A stretch of DNA of 49,579 bases, taken from positions 1,464 to 51,042 of the forward strand of contig NW_001914960.1 in NCBI RefSeq assembly GCF_000208925.1, read 5' to 3'. Positions 10,957 through 19,779 of this stretch are shown one piece after another; position 1 is the stretch's first letter, and every line of letters starts with the position of its first letter. This DNA comes from Entamoeba histolytica HM-1:IMSS. Lineage: Eukaryota; Evosea; Mastigamoebida; Endamoebidae. The notes below the pieces were generated by a model, which was not told the DNA's origin, searched no databases, and saw only the letters and a list, made by a program, of their open reading frames with translations. The translations under genes were made by a program, and so were the position numbers.

Positions 10957-11037
10957 GGCACGTCATGACCAGACGATAACTGGGAGATTCGAAGCATGGG
11001 ATTATTTTAGGGTTTCATGTGGTGTCTCTGACGTGCC
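10957..11037. other. 9-bp inverted repeat spanning the SINE 5' block
   Basis: GGCACGTCA at 10957-10965 is the perfect inverse of TGACGTGCC at 11029-11037, with a 63-base interior that itself carries ATTCGAAG (10988-10995) matched by CTTCGAAT near 11040-11047. In the second SINE the same arms are degraded (CCGTCA / ATATGCC). Confidence 0.6.
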
Positions 11038-11050
11038 ATCTTCGAATCGT

Positions 11051-11070
11051 ATTAAAGCTCTTTTCTATAG
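11051..11070. repeat. Right target-site duplication of SINE-like element
   Basis: Identical to the left copy at 10341-10360. It lies 73 bp before the start codon at 11144, so the insertion has probably displaced or added to the promoter of that gene. Confidence 0.9.
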
Positions 11071-11143
11071 ATAAAAATAAAAATAATAAACCCCTATTAA
11101 TTTCTAGATAGAACTAATCACTATTGATTTTGATTAAATAACT

Positions 11144-11788
11144 ATGCAAAGTGAAGAGACACTACATAAGAATTATATTAATTTAGAGTATAAAATAAAG
11201 AATTCTAAAGGAAAAGAAATTAGTTTAGAATGGAAAAAAGAAACTGGGTATAAAAGAAAGTACCAATTTAGAGAAAAAAGAAATTACCAAGTTGCTCAAC
11301 AAAGTATTTTTCTTGCATTATTAAATGATTATTTTGAGATTGAATTACTTCCTCCAATTAAAAGATCAAATGTTGCTATTCAATTATTAAGAATTAACCG
11401 TTTGGTTCATGGAGAAGATTCTATTTTATTTAATTTAGTAGTAGAACATCGATGTAATGACTTATTCCAAAGAGATATTGAAAATGGTGTTTCAATAAAA
11501 ACTGCTATGAGAAGAATGGAAACATATAAAATTAGTGAAGGACTTCATTTATTGATAGATCTTTTATTTGAATTAGGGTATATCTTTGTTTCTCGAATCA
11601 CAAAAGGAGCTCAAGGTTCTCAAAGAATTGAGACTGTAAAAGAAATTTGGAGAAATGGAAAAATAATTTTAGAAAAGAATGATATTGAAGAAATTGGAAC
11701 AAAAATAAATTCATATTTCTTTAATGAAATAAAAAGTCAAAGTAATTATACTATTTCTAGAGGGTTAAATCTTCTTAAGATTGAATGA
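11144..11788 (+). CDS. Hypothetical soluble protein, 214 residues
   Basis: Not recognised. It has no signal peptide, membrane segment or low-complexity tract, and its codon use is like the confident genes, so I take it as real. Sequence landmarks are a basic N-terminal region (EWKKETGYKRKYQFREKRNY, residues 29-48), a helix-rich middle (SIFLALLNDYFEIELLPP; VAIQLLRINRLVHGED) and a C-terminal region with LLIDLLFELGYIFVSR (about residues 146-161). The pattern of alternating amphipathic helices suggests a compact all-alpha or alpha/beta domain. The leader between the SINE and the ATG is only 73 bp. Confidence 0.65.
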   Translation: MQSEETLHKNYINLEYKIKNSKGKEISLEWKKETGYKRKYQFREKRNYQVAQQSIFLALLNDYFEIELLPPIKRSNVAIQLLRINRLVHGEDSILFNLVVEHRCNDLFQRDIENGVSIKTAMRRMETYKISEGLHLLIDLLFELGYIFVSRITKGAQGSQRIETVKEIWRNGKIILEKNDIEEIGTKINSYFFNEIKSQSNYTISRGLNLLKIE

Positions 11789-11939
11789 AAAATTAACATT
11801 GTTTTTATTATCAATTATTTGTTATTCATATTATTTTATTTATTATTTTATTGATGAAATTATTGCTAAATGTCATATATTATTAATTCATAATAAATTA
11901 TAGATGAAATTTTATGAATAAATTAATAAATTCTTTTTA

Positions 11940-11977
11940 TTATTCTAATTATTTTATTAATAAAATAATTAGAATAA
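11940..11977. promoter_or_regulatory. 38-bp perfect palindrome upstream of glucosidase II
   Basis: Bases 11940-11977 are an uninterrupted perfect inverted repeat centred between 11958 and 11959, starting TTATTCTAATTATTTTATT and continuing as its exact inverse. It sits 50 bp before the glucosidase start codon. It could be a cruciform, a dimeric-factor site or the 3' hairpin of the preceding gene (stop at 11788). Function is not known. Confidence 0.5.
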
Positions 11978-12027
11978 ATTTATAAATATATAAATATTTA
12001 TTGATCTGGAATTTATCTAATTCTATT

Positions 12028-14556
12028 ATGTTCCTTTTCTTCTCTATTATTGCTTTTGTCATTGCAATACCTAATAAACCTCCTACTTGTTCTAGTAGGT
12101 CATGGTGTAATTTAAATAGGTTTAGACCTGTTTCTCATTATAACGCAGATGTACGTTCATATAGATATACCAATAATATTTTATCATTCAAACTAAAGCC
12201 AACTTGGAGTATAAATAAGAACATTCAATTAAATATCATTTCATTAGGTGATAATCAGTTGTATATTAGATATACTTATCCATCTATTGAACACGTTAGA
12301 TTTAATATTCCAACAAATACTGCTTATAAACCTCTTAAACCACAAGAAATTACATTAATATCTTCTAGTGCTCAAGTAGCTAATTTCAAAGCTGGAACAA
12401 CTTTATTTTCAGTTTATAAAAATGCATCAGTTATAATTGATAATGATTTGTGCATTGGATGTACTGGACAATTCCTTTATAGAGAAGATACTAAAAGTGA
12501 TTATTATCCAGTCGGAATTGATGTAGAATTTCCAACTAAAAGATTATTTGGATCTGGTAAGAATGTACATCAACCACTTCCTTTAACAGATAAGTCTAAA
12601 GGAGCTTTTACTGAGCCATATCATTTTTATGCTTCTGGATATACTACATTCCCTGTTAATTCTACTCACCCACAATATGGTAATTTACCTGTCTTTATAT
12701 CTCATAAAGGAGGTAAATCAACTGCAGTATTATATACAAATCCAACAGATACATTTATTGACCATGAACTCTATAACAATAAGGCTAAATTACTTATTAC
12801 TTCAGAAGATAGTGATCTTTCTTTCTTTATTATTTCAAAATCAAGTCCACAAGAGTTATTTAAGAGCTATTATTCATTAACTGGTGTTTCTTTTATGCCA
12901 CCAAGATTTTCTCTTGGATTCCATAATAGTAAATGGGGTTATAATTCCCAAAATATTGTTGAAGGTGTTGATAATGATGCTGATAAATATGAATTTATGT
13001 ATGACGCTTTATGGCTTGATATTGAGCACACACAACGTAAACGATATTTCACTTGGGGATCATCTTTCCCACATCCTTTAAAATTACAAGAACAATTAAA
13101 ATCAAAGAATAGATATCTTGTTACAATTCAAGATTGTCATATCGCATCAGACAATGGTTATTATGTTCATGATGAAGGTAAACAAGGAAATTATTTCATT
13201 AAGAAAGGTATTAATAATACTGATGATTATACAGGTGAGTGTTGGCCTTTAAAATCTAATTGGGTAGATTTCTTATCAGAAGAAGCTAGAAATTGGTGGG
13301 CTGGATTATACTCATTTGATAAATACAAAGACACAACTGAAATAGTTTATGCATGGAATGATATGAATGAACCAACTGAATTTGATGTACAAGATTTATT
13401 AGTTAAGAAAGAAGCAGTTCATAAGGGAGGTATTCTTCATAAAAATGTACATAACCTTTATGGTATGTTACAACAAATGTCTACCCAAAAAGGATTATTA
13501 GAGAGAACAAACAATAAGTATAGACCATTTGTTTTAACAAGATCATATTATATTGGTTCACAAAAGTATGGTGCTATGTGGACTGGAGATTCTGATGCTA
13601 CTTGGGAATATTTGTCTAGTCAAGTTAGTCAATTAGTTAATATTAATATGCTTGGATTTTTATGTGGTGGAGATGTTGGAGGATTTGCTCATAACCCATC
13701 CACTGAATTATTAATTCGTTGGTATCAAGCTGGTGCATTACAACCATTCTTCAGACAACATTCTAGTCAAACAGCTAGTAGAAGAGAGCCATGGCTATTT
13801 GAACAAAGTGTTAGTGATAGACTAAAATATGCTGTTAATTTAAGATATCAAATGTTACCGTATTGGTATTCTTTGTGGTATTATCATAGAGTTGATTATA
13901 AACCAGTAATTAGAGCAATGTATTATTCATTCCCAGAATCAGATGATTTATTTGATAATGAGAATCAATACATGATTGGTGACGCTTTATTAGCATCACC
14001 AGTAATTCAAGAAGGAGAAACAAATCATCAAGTACAAATTCCTAAAGGTAAATGGTACGATTACTTTAATAATAGTAATGTATATAATGGACCAATGAAT
14101 TTAGTAATTCCAGTTACTTTGGACTCTATCCCATTATTTGGAAGAGGAGGTTATATCATTACTGAGAGAATGGTTACTAAGGGAAGAAAATCTGGAACAG
14201 AATCTGAAAAGAATGATTATCTTCGAGTTGTTATTTATGATAATATGGGACGTGCTGAAGGTAAATTCTATACTGATGATGGTATTAGTGTTGATAACTC
14301 TGATAATTATGTTGCTGTTACTATGACTATGAATAACTATTCATTTGATTACACTGTTCAAGGAGATTATTTGTATGGTGAGTTTATTAATGAATTTGTT
14401 TTAGTTACTGAGAAAAAGTTTACCAAAGCATTTATTATAAGAGATGGTGAAGAAACTGAACTTAAATTTACTCAAGAAAATGGTAGATTGGTTATTACTG
14501 ATTTTAACAACCACTTCAGTTCCCAATGGACTCATTGGTCTATTCGTTTCGAATAA
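12028..14556 (+). CDS. Glucosidase II alpha subunit, GH31 family
   Basis: An ER enzyme that trims the inner alpha-1,3-linked glucoses from N-glycans during calnexin-type quality control. The start chosen is the ATG at 12028 (the frame is open from 12001, but only via a non-ATG codon), giving 842 residues. The N-terminus is a clear signal peptide (MFLFFSIIAFVIAIPN). GH31 landmarks in order are the galactose-mutarotase-like N-domain, LWLDIEHTQRKRYFTW, the nucleophile motif WNDMNEPTEFD, VHNLYG, TRSYYIGSQKYG, the acid region WTGDSDATWEYL, and FFRQHSSQTASRREPW. LDIEH..KRYFTW and the closing HWSIRFE match glucosidase II rather than lysosomal maltase. There is no KDEL-type signal, as expected because a beta subunit retains it. 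Single exon. Confidence 0.93.
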   Translation: MFLFFSIIAFVIAIPNKPPTCSSRSWCNLNRFRPVSHYNADVRSYRYTNNILSFKLKPTWSINKNIQLNIISLGDNQLYIRYTYPSIEHVRFNIPTNTAYKPLKPQEITLISSSAQVANFKAGTTLFSVYKNASVIIDNDLCIGCTGQFLYREDTKSDYYPVGIDVEFPTKRLFGSGKNVHQPLPLTDKSKGAFTEPYHFYASGYTTFPVNSTHPQYGNLPVFISHKGGKSTAVLYTNPTDTFIDHELYNNKAKLLITSEDSDLSFFIISKSSPQELFKSYYSLTGVSFMPPRFSLGFHNSKWGYNSQNIVEGVDNDADKYEFMYDALWLDIEHTQRKRYFTWGSSFPHPLKLQEQLKSKNRYLVTIQDCHIASDNGYYVHDEGKQGNYFIKKGINNTDDYTGECWPLKSNWVDFLSEEARNWWAGLYSFDKYKDTTEIVYAWNDMNEPTEFDVQDLLVKKEAVHKGGILHKNVHNLYGMLQQMSTQKGLLERTNNKYRPFVLTRSYYIGSQKYGAMWTGDSDATWEYLSSQVSQLVNINMLGFLCGGDVGGFAHNPSTELLIRWYQAGALQPFFRQHSSQTASRREPWLFEQSVSDRLKYAVNLRYQMLPYWYSLWYYHRVDYKPVIRAMYYSFPESDDLFDNENQYMIGDALLASPVIQEGETNHQVQIPKGKWYDYFNNSNVYNGPMNLVIPVTLDSIPLFGRGGYIITERMVTKGRKSGTESEKNDYLRVVIYDNMGRAEGKFYTDDGISVDNSDNYVAVTMTMNNYSFDYTVQGDYLYGEFINEFVLVTEKKFTKAFIIRDGEETELKFTQENGRLVITDFNNHFSSQWTHWSIRFE

Positions 14557-14684
14557 TTGATTCCTTTTCTTTTTTCTTCGTAAGATCTATAAAATATTAA
14601 AAAGTTCAATTTGATGTCAAACTATTATGAGAAAAGAACTTAAAAAAGGTGAATCTTATTAAGATATAGTCAAAATTGTAAGTT

Positions 14685-15707
14685 ATGGGAGATCAAGAAA
14701 CCTTCAAAGCTCTTAATAAGAAGTGTTTTAAAGAACAAGCCATTTGGATGTTAAATGCTTTATGGCCAACACATAAAGATACAGTGGCTGAAGAAATATG
14801 GAAATTTGCTCAAATGTTTTCAGAATTTGAGATTGAGAATCACGAAAATGGATGTGATCTTGATGAGTTAAATATGCACCGTGTTTTTGAAAAACTTGGA
14901 AATCAAAAAACTGTTCAAGAAATGCGTTCTCAATTAAAACAAGCTGGAGTAGAAAACTTTAAAAAAGTTGGAATGCTTCATTTTCTTACTTACTATTATG
15001 GGATGGATTGGCATAAAGTTGCTAATGCTCCACAAGGTGACAATACTGCTGAGTTAGATAAAGCCCAAAAATTACTTGATGAAGTTTCTAAACAATTAGA
15101 AGAATGTCAAAAAAAAGCTGAAGAGTCTAAGAAATCTGCTGAAGCTGCTGCTGAAAAAGCTACTGCTTCTAAGAAATCTGCTGAGGCTGCTGCTGCTAGA
15201 CAAAAAGAAGCACAAGCTGCAGAAGAAGAAGTTACAAAAGCTTTAAATGAAGTTAAGGCACAAGAACAAGCTAAAGAAGATAAAAGAAAAGCACTTCAAA
15301 AGAAGATAGAAACTGCTGGATTAGTTGCTAAGAATGCTGCTATCCAAGAATTAGCTAAACTTGATAGTGAAGATGATTTACCTTTAAGAAGAGCTAAAAC
15401 TACTCTTGAAGCTGCTCAAAGAAAAGCTGCTAAAGCTCTTAAAATTGCTACTGAGGCTAAAGAAAAGGCTGATAACGATGCTACTGTTGCTCAAGAATCA
15501 CAAAAAAAAGCTGACGAGGCTGCTAAAGAAGCTGAACAAGCAGTTGAAAGTACACAAAAGAAAATGGAAGAGGCTGAAGCTTATCTTGCTGAACAAAAAG
15601 CTGCTGCTGGAGGAAGTGGACAAGGAACAATGTGGTGGATTCAAAGAGAACTTGATGAAAAGAAGAAGTATATGCCAATGAGAAAAGGAGGTGTTGCAAA
15701 GCATTAA
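14685..15707 (+). CDS. ABP34-like actin-bundling protein with long Ala-rich coiled coil
   Basis: A 340-residue protein. Residues 1-112 are a helical globular domain (QAIWMLNALWPTHKDTVAEE, then FLTYYYGMDW). Residues about 120-310 are a long Ala/Lys/Glu/Gln coiled coil. The C-terminus has GSGQGTMWWIQRELDEKKKY. The N-terminal AIWMLNALWP and the terminal WW-hydrophobic-xRELDEKKK motif match the 34-kDa calcium-regulated actin-bundling protein of Dictyostelium, which crosslinks filaments in filopodia and phagocytic cups. The coil is much longer than in that protein (340 against about 295 residues), and I see no convincing EF-hand loop, so calcium control may be lost. A GAAC-like box (AAGAACTT, 14634-14641) lies 43 bp before the ATG. 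Confidence 0.75.
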   Translation: MGDQETFKALNKKCFKEQAIWMLNALWPTHKDTVAEEIWKFAQMFSEFEIENHENGCDLDELNMHRVFEKLGNQKTVQEMRSQLKQAGVENFKKVGMLHFLTYYYGMDWHKVANAPQGDNTAELDKAQKLLDEVSKQLEECQKKAEESKKSAEAAAEKATASKKSAEAAAARQKEAQAAEEEVTKALNEVKAQEQAKEDKRKALQKKIETAGLVAKNAAIQELAKLDSEDDLPLRRAKTTLEAAQRKAAKALKIATEAKEKADNDATVAQESQKKADEAAKEAEQAVESTQKKMEEAEAYLAEQKAAAGGSGQGTMWWIQRELDEKKKYMPMRKGGVAKH

Positions 15708-15755
15708 CAATTTAGTCAATTTGAATTTTTTTTCACTAATTTTTTTATTCATTGA

Positions 15756-15911
15756 ATATTTATTAATAATTCTGGCAGCAAATTAGAAGAAGAACAATTT
15801 AATGAGAGCATGTTAGAAATAAACTCTATTATAACAATAGAGCATATTGAAGAAACTGAAATAAACACTTCTCAATATGAAGAAAATCCAATTGTGGTTA
15901 TACCTTATTAA
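15756..15911 (+). pseudogene. Orphan exon-like acidic coding fragment
   Basis: The frame is open from 15756 to a TAA at 15909-15911 (51 codons). It encodes acidic, ordinary-looking protein: NNSGSKLEEEQFNESMLEI early, ending ENPIVVIPY. The bases TTCTGGCAG just upstream could be a splice acceptor. An internal ATG at 15811 would give 32 residues. No upstream exon fits, because the ABP34-like gene ends at 15707 in a different frame. It may be the last exon of a decayed gene or a micro-gene. Confidence 0.3.
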
Positions 15912-16141
15912 TTAACCTTTATTTTATTAAAAAACACATATTTATTTCATTTTTGATTTATTAATATATTTCATTATATTTAATCTTTCATTATTTTATT
16001 AATGTAGTCAAGTTATTCTTATTTTGTATAATTTGATATATGTCATTACATTCATTTTACTGCTTCTTTTATAACATGCTTTACACATTATCTTCTAAAA
16101 TCAATTCTTATTCATTTTCATCATCTCTTCTTTCTTTATTT

Positions 16142-16474
16142 TTAATTAATATTTACTTCTTGTATCTTTTTTATAATGTGTAGTTCAATTTGATCTAATG
16201 TGTTGTTTGTCAATGTATTACAGATGCAAAATATCTGATTATCTAAATTTACTTCAATACTATTTTTATTGTTGTAATTTAAACTCATTTCATTAATTTT
16301 ATTGCTGTTGTCTATTTTATCCATCATATCTTTTTCTATTCTATTGTTCAGTTTCACTTTATTATTCTTCTCATATTTGAAGATACATAGGTATTTGTAT
16401 GAAATAGAACTATATAAAACTGTAATTTCATTCATTTTATCATTGACTGTAATATTTCTTTTCATAACTATCAA
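16142..16474 (-). CDS. Doubtful hypothetical protein, 110 residues
   Basis: The frame starts at an ATG and encodes a mixed-composition polypeptide with acceptable variety (for example NITVNDKMNEITVLYSSISY and NQIFCICNTLTNNTLDQIEL) rather than pure low-complexity translation. It has no recognised domain, signal peptide or membrane segment. Codon choice is broader than chance A+T translation would give, which is why it is listed, but it could be a relic or a false positive. Confidence 0.25.
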   Translation of the reverse strand: MIVMKRNITVNDKMNEITVLYSSISYKYLCIFKYEKNNKVKLNNRIEKDMMDKIDNSNKINEMSLNYNNKNSIEVNLDNQIFCICNTLTNNTLDQIELHIIKKIQEVNIN

Positions 16475-16674
16475 ACATTTCTTATTATTTATTCCAATTA
16501 ATATTCATTTAATTACTTCATTAATTATTTTATACATCACTTCAATTACTTATTCAAACCACACATAGTTTTTAAATCTTCCTTGTATCAAATGTATTTT
16601 ACTTTGTGTGAATTAATATCAATATAATTTAATCATCTGATAGTTCAATAAATAATAAAAAAAACTATAAATTT

Positions 16675-16683
16675 AAAAATTCT
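16675..16683 (+). promoter_or_regulatory. Initiator-like element of the helicase gene
   Basis: AAAAATTCT matches 8 of 9 bases of the Entamoeba initiator consensus AAAAATTCA and is preceded by TTTAAA. It lies 20 bp before the start codon, consistent with the very short 5' leaders of Entamoeba messages. Confidence 0.35.
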
Positions 16684-16703
16684 TAAAAAACAATAAAAAT
16701 ATA

Positions 16704-18206
16704 ATGCAAAATCCTTCTCATCATGAACAACAAAAAAGTGATCATTTTTCACTTCAAAAAGTACATGAAAAACACAAAGCCCAACCCAAAAAACACGAAA
16801 GAGAAATAAAGAAAAAACAATTTTATAACCCAGTTGAAATAAATGAAAAAGATACACAAGAATTTCATTGGGAAAAAGAAGTTTTAGGAAAACATGTGAC
16901 AGTAATTAATAATGAATTTACCGATGAAATTACAAAGATATTAGATGTAAATGGGATAAAAGAACTTTATCCAATGCAAAAAATTGTTCAGCAATTTATT
17001 TTTAGTACAGATACCGATATTGCTGTTCGTGCTCCAACAGGGAGTGGAAAAACGTTAGCATATACCTTACCATTATTAAAATTAATTAATCCATTATTCA
17101 ACCATATTCAAGTAGTCATATTAATTCCAACTCTTCCATTAGCACTTCAAGTTTCAAATGTTATGAAACCTTTATTAAAAACAATAAATTGTAATTTAGT
17201 ATGTTTAGGAGAATCTAGTATCGAAAAAGAAACATCATGTAATAGTCATGTTATTGTAACTACTCCAATTAGACTATTAAATCATTTATCTAAATCAACA
17301 CTAGACTTAAAATGGTTACAATATTTAATTTATGATGAAACTGATAAATTATTAACAATTCCTGCATTATTTCCATTATTAAATATAATAAAAAAACAAT
17401 ATATTTCTCCACAATATATGGTTGATATTAAAACTGGAAAAAGTTTAAATGTATTTTCATCAAGTACAAATCAATTTAGATCATTATTATTTAGTGCTAC
17501 ATTATCATCATCTCCTAAAGCATTTAAACAATTACAAATGAATAAACCATTATTATTAACATTTGATGATTCATTTGTTAGAGATATTAATGAAATAACA
17601 CAAACAAAATATGTATTACCATCAACAATTGAAAATAGATATACACCAGTTCTTCCTATAGAAAAAGATCTTGTTGTTTTAGAATTACTTAAAACATCAG
17701 GAAAAAGTATTATATTTTGTAATAGTAATAACACTGCTTTTGTCTTATTTAGATTAATTCAAGAAATGGCAGAATTTATTGGAAAAGATAAAAAAGAAAT
17801 TGGATGTATTATCTCTTCAATGAAACAAAAAGAAAAATTAAAAGTAATTAAAAGAGTAGAAAATGATTCAATTAATGTATTTATTACAACTGATTTAATG
17901 TCTCGTGGTATTGATATTAAAGGACTTAAAACTGTTATTAATTTTGATTGTCCTGTTTCAACACAATTATATGTTCATAGAGCTGGAAGAACTGGAAGAG
18001 CTGGAAATGAAGGTATTTGTCATACGATAGTATTAACCAATGAAGTTGGTAATTTAAAAAGTTATTTAAAGAAAATGAATAATGAACTTCATAAAGTTTC
18101 AGTTATAGTTGAAGAGTCTTTAATAAAATCATATAATAAAATAACAAAATTATTAGAAGAAAATCCTTCTACTCTTCAACCTGAAAAACAAAAAAAGCAT
18201 ATTTAA
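16704..18206 (+). CDS. DDX51/Dbp6-like DEAD-box RNA helicase with DETD motif
   Basis: A 500-residue ATP-dependent RNA helicase. Motifs in order are a Q-motif region LYPMQ (88-92), I APTGSGKT (110-117), Ia IPTLPLALQ, Ib TTPIR, II DETD (211-214), III SATLS (264-268), IV IIFCNS, V TTDLMSRGIDI and VI HRAGRTGRAG. The layout (a Lys/His-rich N-terminus of about 60 residues, KYVLP before domain 2, LVVLELLKTSGKSIIFCNS, and a C-terminal helix LIKSYNKITKLLEE) resembles human DDX51 and yeast Dbp6, nucleolar helicases of 60S ribosome assembly. Motif II reads DETD instead of DEAD and motif Ia lacks the usual PTRELA. The ATPase residues Asp-Glu are kept, so activity is expected. The stop lies 31 bp before the LINE target-site duplication. 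Confidence 0.85.
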   Translation: MQNPSHHEQQKSDHFSLQKVHEKHKAQPKKHEREIKKKQFYNPVEINEKDTQEFHWEKEVLGKHVTVINNEFTDEITKILDVNGIKELYPMQKIVQQFIFSTDTDIAVRAPTGSGKTLAYTLPLLKLINPLFNHIQVVILIPTLPLALQVSNVMKPLLKTINCNLVCLGESSIEKETSCNSHVIVTTPIRLLNHLSKSTLDLKWLQYLIYDETDKLLTIPALFPLLNIIKKQYISPQYMVDIKTGKSLNVFSSSTNQFRSLLFSATLSSSPKAFKQLQMNKPLLLTFDDSFVRDINEITQTKYVLPSTIENRYTPVLPIEKDLVVLELLKTSGKSIIFCNSNNTAFVLFRLIQEMAEFIGKDKKEIGCIISSMKQKEKLKVIKRVENDSINVFITTDLMSRGIDIKGLKTVINFDCPVSTQLYVHRAGRTGRAGNEGICHTIVLTNEVGNLKSYLKKMNNELHKVSVIVEESLIKSYNKITKLLEENPSTLQPEKQKKHI

Positions 18207-18237
18207 ACTAATTGATTTTTTTTTTTTTTTGTTTTTA

Positions 18238-18257
18238 AAAAAAATAAAAAAGAATAA
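18238..18257. repeat. Left target-site duplication of LINE
   Basis: Twenty bases (seven A, T, six A, GAATAA) that recur exactly at 23025-23044 on the other side of the LINE. Confidence 0.8.
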
Positions 18258-18322
18258 ATAAAATCAATTAATTAAGTATTAATAGAAATAGATTCTATTC
18301 TTCCTGGATCATGGGAGACTAA

Positions 18323-18695
18323 TCACATCCCTTCGTCTTCTTCTCCTAGCAGCTCTACGGAGTATGTTTGATTGTGATCTCCGCAGTATTCCATGACATC
18401 CATCATGTTTTTTATTACAAGGTTTTTAATTTCTTTCTCGATGTCGATTTCAATTTTTAATTCTTTAATTAATTTATTACTTTCTTTATTTACTAATCCA
18501 TTGATTGAGATTACTACTGGAATTATTTTGACATCTTTTATTTTCTCGATTTTCATTAGCCTATTCTTTAATTCCTTATACATATTTCTTTTTTCCAATA
18601 GGCTCCATTAATATTGTGATCAGCCACATTAGTCATATCAAATAATAGACCAGTTTTATTCTTTTTATCTAATACATATATATCTGATATTTTGT
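18323..18695 (-). pseudogene. LINE ORF2 endonuclease domain remnant
   Basis: This is the C-terminal restriction-enzyme-like nuclease of the R2/R4 LINE type. A PD-D/ExK-like core is readable: SD-I-Y-V-L-D-KK, then LLFDMTNVADHN, a frameshift near 18600, then KDVKIIPVVISINGLV in the next frame, ending at a stop at 18323. In live Entamoeba LINEs this domain nicks the target at T-rich sites, which agrees with the A/T-rich duplications flanking all the elements here. Confidence 0.65.
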
Positions 18696-19779
18696 GATAT
18701 TGTCATTCACTTTTATGTATTATTTGTTTGTTCCATATCATTGTAATGTCTTTATATTTGAACATTGTTTCATATGGGGGTTTTTATATTGTTTATTTCC
18801 AGTGTATTTTCTTATTAATCAATATTATAATGCCAATATTGTCATGTTTTTCTATTTGTGATTTATTATGATAAATACAAGATAGTAGAATGTATTTTAC
18901 TGTAGTTATCTTGTCTTTACAAAGTGTTGCGTATTTTAATATTTCATTTTTCATTATTTTTGCTTTTCTATACCCACAAAATATTGCTTCATCTTGCATT
19001 TTTCTTAATTTGAGAAATGTATTTTTCTTAATATTGAATGACTTCCATGTTTTAACTGTAGTAGTTTTATCTACTCATTTTGACTCATTCCATCTTCTAA
19101 AATATCCACTAATTTGATGACACTTCCATTTTTTGATGTATTTGTCAATAATTTCTTTATTTCTACTACTACTTCTTTTTCTTTTTTCTTTTCTATCCCT
19201 TCATTTATTATTTCTTCTATTTTTGTTTCATTTATTTTATGAATTAGTGTTTTGAATTCTATTCCACAATCCATTCTTATTGTACCATCTATCTAATATG
19301 TTATTTCCTATTTCACATTCTCTGGTACAGTAGTACATCACTGTTCTTACTAATTCGATAACATATTCGTCCCTTATATTTATTAATCCTTCACCCATTT
19401 CTTCTAGAGGGACATATAACCTATCTTTGGAGTTGAACCATTGTATTTTGCCTTTCTTAAATATTTTCTTATCTCCAAATCAATTTTATCTAAGTGACAT
19501 TCCAATTTACAACTGATGCTGAATATCTGAAGATAGGGATTACTTCCGTGTTTATTCTAGTAATATATCTTCTATTACTACTTTCATCAGTGTTTATTTC
19601 TTCCATCTTCTGATTCATTTTTTCTTTGATGGATTTACAATTGAAGGTGTCATCAATTTCGTCGGACTGCCATATTCCTAAGTATTTATACAAGTCCTCA
19701 CCTTCAACTACGGGGATGTTTTGCATTCCGTTTGGTATTTCTTTAATGTTTTTTAATACCATTCCTGATTTTTTCTCAT

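Larger units (their letters stand above)
10361..11050 (-). mobile_element. SINE-like retroelement, about 690 bp, minus orientation
   Basis: The element is bounded by perfect 20-bp target-site duplications and has no coding capacity. Orientation is set by comparison with the second SINE (46877-47407): both carry at their right end the same block, here 10960-11050, with shared CGTCAT.(A)GCCAGA.(G/A)ATAACTGGGAG and GCCATCTTCGA. The 5' end is thus at 11050 and the 3' end at 10361. On the element strand the 3' end is a run of about 22 T (A run at 10361-10382 on the plus strand), which is unusual for a retroposon. The interior has a 20-bp tandem repeat (10791-10870) and strong hairpins (10459-10480; 10485-10531; 10957-11037). 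The 5' block contains GCTTCGAATCTCC, close to a Pol III B box, so a Pol III promoter is possible but unproven. Size fits Entamoeba SINEs (about 550-650 bp). Confidence 0.8.
15912..16703. other. Intergenic region with a possible minus-strand gene
   Basis: About 790 bases between two plus-strand genes. It contains the doubtful minus-strand frame 16142-16474 and, at its right end, the helicase promoter. TTTAAA followed by AAAAATTCT (16675-16683, one mismatch to the Entamoeba initiator AAAAATTCA) lies about 20 bp before the ATG at 16704. Confidence 0.4.

Noticed and set aside
12001..12027. Start of glucosidase II at 12001
   Set aside because: The codon there is TTG; the ATG at 12028 directly begins a good signal peptide.
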